A stretch of 30,186 nucleotides of DNA from RUG626 sp964411785. GTDB lineage: Bacteria; Bacillota; Clostridia; Oscillospirales; Oscillospiraceae. This document shows, one piece after another, positions 21,039-26,818 of this stretch. The notes beneath the pieces were generated by a model. It ran no database searches. It worked only from the letters and a program-made list of their open reading frames with translations, and was not told where the DNA came from. The stretch spans positions 1 through 30,186 of the forward strand of contig CAYPMJ010000010.1 of assembly GCA_964411785.1 (NCBI GenBank). Direction: 5' to 3'. Every line of letters starts with the position of its first letter. Position 1 is the first letter of the stretch. Both the position numbers and the translations under genes were made by a program.

Positions 21039-22255
21039 CTCTCCGCCTCCCCCAGAAGGCCGGCCACAAGCCCTGAGGACCATGCCCACTGTAAATTAAA
21101 TCCGCCGCAGTCGCCGTCCACATCCAGCACCTCGCCCGCGGCAAAAAGTCCCGGAACAAGTCTGCTCTCCAGCGTCTCCGGCACAAACTCGCCTGTCCTC
21201 ATGCCGCCCGCCGTCACCTGTGCGCCCTCCATGCCGAGGTTCCCCGTGACGGCAAGTCTCAGGTCCTTAATATTTCTCACTATTTTGTCCATATCCCCGT
21301 CGGAGAGCCCCAGGGCCGGAGCTGAGAGAGACAGCCCGCATCGGCTCAGCACCGTTCTGCCGACCTTGTTGTGAAGTGCGCCTGTGAGCAGGTTCTCCAG
21401 CGTAAGGCCGCCATGACGCCTTGCAGCTATGTACTCACGTATCTCACCGCAGCTCATCGGCCGCAGAAGGTCAAGCCGAAGCTCCGCTTTCTGCGACGTG
21501 GTCACGGCCCTTGACACCTCGAATATGGCAGGGCCGCTCACACCGTAGTCTGTAAACTGCACCTCCCCGGCGCTCTCCGCCAGCACGCGGCCATCCGCAC
21601 CGACTGCGGTGACGCCCGCGTCCGCCCGTACGCCTCTCAGCGGTCTTGTAAAAGTGTTGTCCGTCTTAAGCTGTACAAGGGATGGACAGAGCTTTGTACA
21701 TGTGTGTCCCAGGCCCTCAAGGAGCCTGTAACCCAGCTCAGACCCTCCGGCGCCCACCCCCGCCGCACCTCCGGCAGCGACGATGACCTTGTCACAGAAA
21801 ATCTCTCCTCCGTCATCCGTCTCAACCTCAAAGCCGCCCCGGGTGTGCCTGACGCCAAGCACCCGGCAGCCGGTCCTCACATCCACTCCGCTCCTTGAAA
21901 CCGCGAGTCTCAGCACATCGACGACGCTCCCGGCCTGGTCTGAAAACGGGTACACCCTCCCGTCCGGCTCCTCCACCGTCACAAGTCCCAGCGAGCGGAA
22001 AAACGCCAATGTCCTCTCCACGGAAAACCGCGAGAGGACATGCTCCGGGAAGGACGGGTCCTCCCCGTGGTAGCGCTCAGGTGTGAGGCCGCTGTTCGTG
22101 AGGTTGCAGCGGCCATTTCCCGTCACCGACAGCTTCCGCCCCAGCCTGGCCTGGCGCTCAAGGAGAGTGACGGGGCCGCGACTTGCGGCTGTAATCGCCG
22201 CAGCCATGCCCGCTGCCCCGCCGCCAATCACCGCCGTCCTCGCCGCCACTTTCAC
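21035..22255 (-). CDS. HI0933/BaiN-family NAD(P)/FAD-dependent oxidoreductase
   Basis: 406 aa from GTG 22255. Motifs: AVIGGGAAGMAAAITAA dinucleotide-binding loop at the N-terminus, LLERQARLGRKL, TGNGRCNLTN (family signature), YPFSDQAGSVVDVL, a central KVIVAAGGAAGVGAGGSE and a C-terminal PGLFAAGEVLDVDGDCGGF with a final QWAWSSGLVAGLL. This is the HI0933-like family, which includes BaiN (a bile-acid reductase in Clostridium scindens) and many of unknown substrate, so the name should not be read as bile-acid activity. It overlaps both neighbours by four bases (GTGA), so translation is coupled. Confidence 0.9.
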   Translation of the reverse strand: MKVAARTAVIGGGAAGMAAAITAASRGPVTLLERQARLGRKLSVTGNGRCNLTNSGLTPERYHGEDPSFPEHVLSRFSVERTLAFFRSLGLVTVEEPDGRVYPFSDQAGSVVDVLRLAVSRSGVDVRTGCRVLGVRHTRGGFEVETDDGGEIFCDKVIVAAGGAAGVGAGGSELGYRLLEGLGHTCTKLCPSLVQLKTDNTFTRPLRGVRADAGVTAVGADGRVLAESAGEVQFTDYGVSGPAIFEVSRAVTTSQKAELRLDLLRPMSCGEIREYIAARRHGGLTLENLLTGALHNKVGRTVLSRCGLSLSAPALGLSDGDMDKIVRNIKDLRLAVTGNLGMEGAQVTAGGMRTGEFVPETLESRLVPGLFAAGEVLDVDGDCGGFNLQWAWSSGLVAGLLGEAER

Positions 22256-22845
22256 GCCTTCAGACCGCCGGCCGTCTCAAGGGTATCCACCATCTTCTCC
22301 GCCTTCTCGATGCCTGTGAGAATGCGCCGATCCTTCATGGTGAGGCGCTGGTTCGACACAAAGGTGTCCACCCTCAGCTTCACCCCGTCAACCACGAAGA
22401 GGAAGCTCACCCTGGCAGAGCCCTCCATCACCCCTTTTCCGGAGCGGCCGTCGTCCACCCAGGCCTTTGAGATCCTTGAGGCCGGGAACGTCTGGACCTT
22501 GAACGGGTTCCAGAAGAAGAGCAGCGCCAGCTGGTTCTTCACAAGATCCACCACCACTGTGCAGCTGCGCCCGTAGAATGTCTGATTGCGGGTAAAGCCC
22601 GCCCTGTCAAGCTCCACCATCATGCTCTTTTTCTTGCTGTTGTAGATAAGCCGCCCTCCTAAAATCCACCAGACAACCGACAGCAGCAGACACACGAACG
22701 GCAGGAGAGGGCCCATGTTCCAGTCCGGCGCCGCGACATACGGTATGACTCCGGCGAGAACCGTTATGAGGACAGGTGCAAGAATATACAGAATCTGGTA
22801 GGTGAAATTCGTCTTCGTCACCTTCGAAGCCTCCTGCACTTCCAT
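22252..22845 (-). CDS. small membrane protein of unknown function
   Basis: 197 aa from ATG 22845 with AAAGGAGG eight bases upstream. Two membrane helices lie at the N-terminus (about residues 15-40, YILAPVLITVLAGVIPYV, and 48-70, LLPFVCLLLSVVWWILGG). A soluble, mixed alpha/beta domain follows (VELDRAGFTRNQTFYGRSC, NQLALLFFWNPFKVQTFPA, RVSFLFVVDGVKLRVDTF). The soluble part faces the cytoplasm if the N-terminus is inside. No enzyme motif is recognised. It is the first gene of the flavoprotein operon, transcribed from the promoter at 22909-22937. Confidence 0.8.
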   Translation of the reverse strand: MEVQEASKVTKTNFTYQILYILAPVLITVLAGVIPYVAAPDWNMGPLLPFVCLLLSVVWWILGGRLIYNSKKKSMMVELDRAGFTRNQTFYGRSCTVVVDLVKNQLALLFFWNPFKVQTFPASRISKAWVDDGRSGKGVMEGSARVSFLFVVDGVKLRVDTFVSNQRLTMKDRRILTGIEKAEKMVDTLETAGGLKA

Positions 22846-22908
22846 AAAAGCGCCTCCTTTTGCAATAAAATATGAAAAAAGCAGACCATTGCCGCCAATT
22901 CCGCCGGA

Positions 22909-22937
22909 AGTATACCACAATCCGGCAGAAAAAACAA
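22909..22937 (-). promoter_or_regulatory. promoter of the flavoprotein/aminotransferase operon
   Basis: On the minus strand TTGTTT (22937-22932) and TATACT (22914-22909) are separated by 17 bases, with TG one base upstream of the -10 (TGGTATACT). Transcription would start near 22902, giving a leader of about 55 bases before ATG 22845. Confidence 0.75.
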
Positions 22938-22987
22938 TACTCTGCTTTAATTAATTATGTATATTTGCAGCGAGGCGAGGTGGCTGA

Positions 22988-23061
22988 TTGGCCACGCGCT
23001 TAAAAGCGCGGCCTCAAAGCGCGGCCTTAAATTAAATATAATAGCCAGGTTTTGGCTATTG
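22988..23061 (-). repeat. REP-like palindromic element, copy 1 (reverse orientation)
   Basis: Read on the minus strand it is a hairpin AATAGCC...GGCTATT, then ATATTTAATTTAAGGCCGCGC and a GGCC-containing stem (GCGCTTTTAAGCGC), ending GGCC. This matches the layout of the copies at 29994-30053 and 30082-30141, though with mismatches in the last third and an extra GCCGCGC unit. Confidence 0.7.
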
Positions 23062-23101
23062 TGCCTTATGATGCCCTATGCCTGAAGGAGGATGAGATCA
23101 C

Positions 23102-23584
23102 TTAAGGAAAGTTCTCCGGGAGTGAACCCCCCCCCGCTTCTATAAAAGTGCGTTCCAGACTTTTTGCAATATTAAATTCGCCATTCTCCTCCGCTCCCCC
23201 GTCATCGCCCCCGGCAAGGGCGCGCCGTATCTTGGAGCTCATGTGCCAGGCCGTGTCCGACGCGACGCCTATCTCCTGACTTAGCTTCTGCACAGTCATG
23301 TCCCGCCCGTCCCGCACAAGCAGATATATGGCCAGAAACCACTTTGTAAGCGGCGTGCGGGTCTTCTCCATGATGGTCCCCGAGGTCAGCGAGGTCTGTC
23401 CCTTGCAGCGCCTGCACTGGAGCTTGCCCCGGGAGCTTATCTCAAAGGGCGCCGCCCTGAAGCCGCACCTCGGGCACACAAACCCCTCCGGCCAGCGGGC
23501 GTCAAACAGATACACCCGGCAGCCGTCCTCGTCCCCGAACCGCTCCTTAAACTCCTCATTGGTCATAATACCCTGATTCATCAT
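23102..23584 (-). pseudogene. truncated IS1595-type transposase (zinc ribbon + HTH only)
   Basis: About 160 aa from ATG 23584 (GGGGGACGG upstream). The N-terminal part is the IS1595 zinc-ribbon domain (NEEFKERFGDEDGCRVYLF, VCPRCGFRAAPF, LQCRRCKGQTSL). The helix-turn-helix region follows (TSGTIMEKTRTPLTKWFL, LVRDGRDMTVQKLSQEIG, TAWHMSSKIRRAL). The DDE catalytic domain that should follow is absent; the reading frame ends after 40 weakly conserved residues, and no continuation exists in other frames before the repeats at 22988-23061. A nine-G tract (complement of C 23127-23135) lies near the end. It is probably a remnant; a domesticated DNA-binding protein is possible, since the remaining frame is undamaged. 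Confidence 0.75.
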
Positions 23585-23695
23585 CCGTCCCCCAAACAAT
23601 GAGACCCACCGGTTGACCGGAGTGTGGCTTCGTCTTATGTGCCTCTCTGCAAAGCCTCTACACCGCTTTTTCAATAAGGGACTTTGCCACGTCAT

Positions 23696-23979
23696 TCAGC
23701 GCGGCAAAGGGCAGCGTCGGCTGCCTTGGAAATAAGCGGGGGGATCGTATCCCCCCTGATTTTAAAAATGGAACCCGCCGCCTTCAGGGCGGGGGACATC
23801 TTTGCCCAAGCTATAAACTGCCGCCTTCCATGAACTTAAAGTAAGGTTACAAATTTAACTATAAAGCCAATTTACACAAATGTCAAGAAGCTTTTTTCAC
23901 TCCCGGCTGATTTAAAAAATTCCGGAGGACTCCTCCCGGTTTTAAAACCTTACGGGCAGACGCGAAGCCTTAAAATAGG
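23696..23979. other. gene-free strip with hairpins, possible IS remnant
   Basis: No credible gene lies here. Inverted repeats: GGCAGC/GCTGCC (23710-23725), GGGGGGAT/ATCCCCCC (23738-23756) and CCCGCC/GGCGGG (23774-23793). The last one, with its flanks GGAACCCGCCGCCTTCAGGG, recalls the hairpin ends of IS200/IS605 elements, without tnpA or tnpB nearby. 23816-23979 is A/T-rich and unremarkable. Confidence 0.5.
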
Positions 23980-24006
23980 TATAATAGCCACTCTGTGGCT
24001 ATTATA
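23980..24006. repeat. REP-like hairpin, copy 2 (hairpin only)
   Basis: TATAATAGCCA (23980-23990), a five-base loop, then TGGCTATTATA (23996-24006): a perfect 11-bp palindrome with the same sequence as the hairpin part of the other copies. The TTAATTTAAGGCCGCG part is absent; a related AAGCCTTAAAATAGG precedes it. Confidence 0.75.
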
Positions 24007-24022
24007 ATATGACTTCCCCCGG

Positions 24023-24060
24023 AAAAACGACTCCCGCAAAGGCTTCAGCCTTTGCGGGAT
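24023..24060 (-). terminator. terminator of the NlpC/P60 gene
   Basis: A perfect 11-bp stem, CCCGCAAAGGC / GCCTTTGCGGG, with loop TTCA (24033-24058). On the minus strand it is followed by AGTCGTTTTTCC, a T run. It ends the leftward transcript about 80 bases past the stop at 24142. Within 24085-24136 GAGTTCACCAGG occurs twice, 16 bases apart. Confidence 0.85.
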
Positions 24061-24141
24061 CTTATCTTGTGCTAAAGGGACGGCCGCGCTCATAAATTCA
24101 AGCTCCGAGTTCACCAGGCTCTGAGTTCACCAGGAACATTT

Positions 24142-25128
24142 TCAGTCTATGATTCTCTTCCCGCCCCACCAGGTTCTGGCGTAGTAGTCCAATGAGAGAT
24201 CCGTCACGACGACGCCGGTTCTTGAGTTTTCAGCGTGGACAAACTTCCCGTCCCCGATGTATATTCCCACGTGGGTCACCGTGGAGCCGTTGTCCGAGAA
24301 GCACACGATATCACCGGGCTGAAGCTCGTCACGGCTCACCTTCACGCCGTCGCTCTTGTACTGCGAGTTGGCAGTCCGGTTTATGGAGTAGCCGAACTGG
24401 CTGTATATGTAACATGTAAACCCGGAGCAGTCAAAGCCCTTCTCCGGGGACTCCCCCCCGTAACGGTATTTGTATCCCACAAATCCCAGCGCGTAATCGA
24501 CGATGTCCTGACCTTTGGTGCCTGTGCTGTCAGATTCAGCTTCCGAGACCTGAGCGCCGCCCGCGCTTCCTGTCCCGCTTACCGCTGCCGTCCCGGCGCT
24601 CTCGCTTTTCTCCTCATTGAGGTCCTCAAGACTTCCGGTGATCTCCATGTAGTCGGAGCGTATGTAGCCCGTCACATCCCCGTCCGTCACCTTGAACCAG
24701 CCCGCGTTTATGCCTATCACATGGAGCCTGTCCCCGGCGTAGTACTTGCCGAGCACCTCAGAGTCGGTGTCGTGGGAGGATCTGAGGCGCACGGCATCGC
24801 CCGTGACAGTCCCCTCAGCCTCAAAGTTCTTCGCCATCTCCACATTGCCGAGATACGAAGCGTCCACGTACCCGACGATGCCCTCGTAATTTATCCTGTA
24901 CCAGCGCTCTCCCGTGTTCTCAAGTATGAGCAGTACCGAATCCTCATAAGCGCGTCCAAGAATCTCGTACTCAGTGCCGGGACCGCAGCGGATATTCAGC
25001 GCATCCGCAATCACCGTTCCGCCGCCCCATGCCAGATCCGCATCTGCTGCCGCAGCTCTCTGCCCTCCGTAGACCGCCAGGGCCGAAAACGCCGCCGCGA
25101 CAACAAGTGCTTTCTTCAGTTGCTTCAT
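24142..25128 (-). CDS. secreted SH3-SH3-NlpC/P60 cell-wall hydrolase
   Basis: 328 aa from ATG 25128 (GGAAAGGAAAG upstream). Residues 1-28 are a signal peptide (MKQLKKALVVAAAFSALAV..., cut probably after AAA). Two bacterial SH3 domains follow: about 36-95 (ALNIRCGPGTEYEILGRA ... GYVDASYLG) and 105-165 (AVRLRSSHDTDSEVLGKY ... GYIRSDYMEI). A Ser/Gly/Ala linker joins them to the NlpC/P60 domain (about 207-328), with catalytic Cys in GFDCSGFTCYIY (about C234), His in VTHVGIYIGDG (about 285) and a later His in FVHAENSRTG. Such enzymes cut D-gamma-Glu-DAP-type bonds in peptide stems and act outside the cell in remodelling or separation. A WalR-like box sits in the upstream promoter. Confidence 0.92.
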   Translation of the reverse strand: MKQLKKALVVAAAFSALAVYGGQRAAAADADLAWGGGTVIADALNIRCGPGTEYEILGRAYEDSVLLILENTGERWYRINYEGIVGYVDASYLGNVEMAKNFEAEGTVTGDAVRLRSSHDTDSEVLGKYYAGDRLHVIGINAGWFKVTDGDVTGYIRSDYMEITGSLEDLNEEKSESAGTAAVSGTGSAGGAQVSEAESDSTGTKGQDIVDYALGFVGYKYRYGGESPEKGFDCSGFTCYIYSQFGYSINRTANSQYKSDGVKVSRDELQPGDIVCFSDNGSTVTHVGIYIGDGKFVHAENSRTGVVVTDLSLDYYARTWWGGKRIID

Positions 25129-25155
25129 GAACTTTCCTTTCCAAAGGAGCGGGCA

Positions 25156-25449
25156 TCACTTGGAGGAGAGTGCCCTGTCGAGCCACACGCACGCCACGTC
25201 CATAGCCGCGTAGAGCCCGTCCTTTTCCGTTTTCTTAAGTATCCGATCGCGGGACTTGAGCTCCGGATCAGTCAGCTGGAGCTGGACATTGACCCTCGTG
25301 GCCACATCCATGTCCGCCGCCTTCCTGGTGCCGGTGATCTGAAGCATTATAATGTACTTATCCGCCATGCTGCCGTAGTAGATGATATTGTCCTTCCTGC
25401 GCAGCGGGCGCCCGCGATACGTAAGAACCTCGTTCTTTTTTTGCGCCAT
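25156..25449 (-). CDS. conserved hypothetical protein upstream of the hydrolase
   Basis: 97 aa from ATG 25449, chosen because AGAGGAGG lies eight bases upstream; the longer frame to 25491 overlaps the promoter. Small alpha/beta protein: MAQKKNEVLTYRGRPLRR, then NIIYYGSMADKYIIMLQI, a middle NVQLQLTDPELKSRDRIL and a C-terminal helix GLYAAMDVACVWLDRAL. No signal peptide or membrane span. Similar sequences seem conserved in Lachnospiraceae, from memory. It is followed after 27 bases by the NlpC/P60 gene, so the pair is co-transcribed. Function unknown. Confidence 0.8.
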   Translation of the reverse strand: MAQKKNEVLTYRGRPLRRKDNIIYYGSMADKYIIMLQITGTRKAADMDVATRVNVQLQLTDPELKSRDRILKKTEKDGLYAAMDVACVWLDRALSSK

Positions 25450-25470
25450 CAGGGAGCCTCCTCTTAATAA

Positions 25471-25487
25471 CGTAACCGAATTGTAAC
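25471..25487 (+). promoter_or_regulatory. WalR-like box (CGTAAC-N5-TGTAAC)
   Basis: CGTAAC (25471-25476), five bases, then TGTAAC (25482-25487). The WalR/YycF consensus is TGTWAH-N5-TGTWAH; the second half matches fully and the first differs by T to C. It covers the -10 box of the promoter that drives the 97-aa gene and the cell-wall hydrolase. WalRK regulates autolysins in Firmicutes. Binding is inferred, not shown. Confidence 0.5.
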
Positions 25488-25508
25488 ACATTGTTTCTTC
25501 TTTGTCAA
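25480..25508 (-). promoter_or_regulatory. promoter of the 97-aa gene and hydrolase
   Basis: On the minus strand TTGACA (25508-25503) and TACAAT (25485-25480) are separated by 17 bases. The predicted start is near 25473, so the leader is only about 24 bases before ATG 25449. The promoter points left, away from the ArsR promoter at 25707. Confidence 0.8.
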
Positions 25509-25706
25509 CAGTTGAAAACGGGCCGTTTCGCGCCTCTTGCGGCGGAGCTTATTTAAAACATGCGTAATTTGTGCCTTAAACTCCGGAATAATCCCGTTTT
25601 AGAACATTTTCCGTGCCTGAATGTTCGATAAATTTTCTCAAAAAAGCCAAAGAAAATTTTTTCCTGAATAGTTACATAATTGTAACCATTTTTTCCTCCC
25701 GCCCTA
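25509..25706. other. A/T-rich gene-free interval with inverted repeats
   Basis: No gene is seen. Inverted repeats: GAACATT...AATGTTC (about 25602-25626), AAATTTTCT...AGAAAATTT (about 25630-25660), and GTTACATAATTGTAAC (25671-25686), whose TGTAAC halves resemble those of the box at 25471-25487 but point towards each other. It separates the hydrolase promoter from the divergent metal-resistance promoter. Confidence 0.6.
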
Positions 25707-25735
25707 TTGACACCGCACAGTAAAGGGCATATAAT
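25707..25735 (+). promoter_or_regulatory. consensus promoter of the metal-resistance locus
   Basis: TTGACA (25707-25712), 17 bases, TATAAT (25730-25735): a perfect match to the sigma-A consensus. Transcription would start near 25742, inside the ArsR operator. Confidence 0.9.
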
Positions 25736-25739
25736 GAAC

Positions 25740-25759
25740 ATATGAACAGTTGTTCATAT
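25740..25759 (+). promoter_or_regulatory. ArsR/SmtB-type operator
   Basis: ATATGAACA (25740-25748), GT, TGTTCATAT (25751-25759): a perfect 9-2-9 palindrome. Sites of this form (TGAACA...TGTTCA) are the usual targets of SmtB/CzrA/CadC repressors. Its position across the start point implies autorepression released by metal. An extra TGAACA half-site lies at 25735-25740. Confidence 0.88.
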
Positions 25760-25775
25760 GAAAGGATGTGCATCA

Positions 25776-26138
25776 ATGGAGGAAGCGAATCTTGATTTTG
25801 CCTGCGAGGAGCGGATAGTTCACAAGGATCTCACGGAGCGGATTCAGAGGTGCATGCCCTCTGAGGACACGCTCTACGAGCTTGCTGATCTCTTCAGGGT
25901 ATTCGGGGACTCCACCCGGGTAAAGATCCTCTTTGTGCTGCTTGAGTCGGAGATGTGCGTCTGCGACATAGCGGAGGTGCTGGGGATGACGCAGTCGGCC
26001 ATATCCCACCAGCTCAGGGTTCTAAAGCAGAGCAAGCTTGTGTCCTCCCGCAGGGAGGGGAAGAGCATGGTGTGCTTTCTGACCGACGACCACGTGCGCT
26101 CCATCCTGGCGCAGGGCATGTCCCACGTTACGGAGTGA
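25776..26138 (+). CDS. ArsR/SmtB-family metal-sensing repressor
   Basis: 120 aa from ATG 25776, chosen for AAAGGA nine bases upstream; ATG 25758 lies in the operator. The winged helix covers residues 34-103 with the recognition helix SAISHQLRVLKQSKLV (about 74-89). Two metal sites are visible. The alpha-3N site has C10 (FACEE), possibly H16, and C61/C63 in EMCVCD, as in CadC. The alpha-5 site is D104-x-H106-x10-H117-x2-E120, the SmtB ligand set. Dual sites imply sensing of Zn(II) and of Cd(II)/Pb(II). The protein should repress its own promoter and the downstream HMA and ATPase genes. Gene order and spacing support one operon, though the 131-base gap after it could hold another promoter. Confidence 0.9.
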   Translation: MEEANLDFACEERIVHKDLTERIQRCMPSEDTLYELADLFRVFGDSTRVKILFVLLESEMCVCDIAEVLGMTQSAISHQLRVLKQSKLVSSRREGKSMVCFLTDDHVRSILAQGMSHVTE

Positions 26139-26269
26139 CGCCGCTGTCTGCGCCGGTGAGAGCCCTCCTAAAAGCGGTGCGCCGCTCCCTCCGGCATCAA
26201 AGCTCTACCTATTATACCTCTTTGAAGAACAAACAGTCAATGCGCAAACAATAAAAATGGGAGGAATCA

Positions 26270-26491
26270 ATGATGAAAAAGACCTTCAAGCTTGAAAACC
26301 TTGACTGCGCCAACTGCGCAGCGAAGATGGAGCGCGGGATAAGGAAGCTTGACGGAGTAAAGTCCGCCACAGTGAGCTTCATGACCTCGCGCCTTACGCT
26401 GGAGGCTGAGGACGAGCGGTTTGCCGAGGTGCTTGAGGACGTGGTAAAAGTGTGCCGCAAGGTGGAGCCTGACTGCGTCATCTGCCGGTGA
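26270..26491 (+). CDS. free-standing heavy-metal-associated (HMA) domain protein
   Basis: 73 aa from ATG 26270 (GGGAGG upstream). A single ferredoxin-like HMA domain: the metal loop LDCANCA with C13 and C16, then AAKMERGIRKLDGVKSATVS (helix and strand) and LTLEAEDERFAEVLEDVVK. The DCANCA form is that of the CadA/ZntA N-terminal domain (Zn/Cd/Pb) rather than the MxCxxC of copper chaperones. Two extra Cys lie at the end (DCVICR), which could be a second thiol pair. The downstream ATPase lacks its own HMA domain, so this protein probably supplies metal to it or regulates it. The 327-base gap to the ATPase start holds the minisatellite and the N run. Confidence 0.88.
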   Translation: MMKKTFKLENLDCANCAAKMERGIRKLDGVKSATVSFMTSRLTLEAEDERFAEVLEDVVKVCRKVEPDCVICR

Positions 26492-26538
26492 GGCCTGAGG
26501 GAGCTGGAAAATAAACCGGCAATGGCGCATTTTCCAAA

Positions 26539-26639
26539 GCTCCTGCAAATAAAGCTTCCCTGAAATCAAGCTCCCCTGCAAATTAAGCTCCCCTGCAAAT
26601 TAAGCTCCCCTGCAAATTAAGCTCCCCTGCAAATTAAGC
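26539..26639. repeat. 17-bp minisatellite running into the assembly gap
   Basis: AGCTCCCCTGCAAATTA is repeated exactly from 26569 (four exact units, then AGC before the N run), preceded by two degenerate copies at 26539 and 26554. The array is cut by the gap, so its true copy number is unknown. Confidence 0.9.
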
Positions 26640-26739
26640 NNNNNNNNNNNNNNNNNNNNNNNNNNNNNNNNNNNNNNNNNNNNNNNNNNNNNNNNNNNNN
26701 NNNNNNNNNNNNNNNNNNNNNNNNNNNNNNNNNNNNNNN
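26640..26739. other. assembly gap (100 N)
   Basis: Exactly 100 N, the usual placeholder of unknown length, directly after tandem repeats. The following sequence (26740-26818) holds no repeat copy and leads into the ATPase start. Confidence 0.97.
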
Positions 26740-26818
26740 TCCCCCGCCATGTGCGGCGCCGTGCGCCATTTTTGCGGGGAAAGAGCGTCTGCTTAAATTA
26801 CATACTGAAGGTGATACT

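Noticed and set aside
21035..22255. Bile-acid-reducing BaiN
   Set aside because: The family name would fit, but no other bai genes are present and most members have unknown substrates, so only the family is assigned.
24235..25467. Open frame of about 410 codons on the plus strand
   Set aside because: It is antisense to the hydrolase and the 97-aa gene, both of which have domains, ribosome binding sites and a promoter. Its translation shows no fold or motif; long antisense frames are common in GC-rich coding DNA.
26539..26639. CRISPR array
   Set aside because: The 17-bp units are contiguous with no spacers and no cas gene is present; this is a minisatellite.
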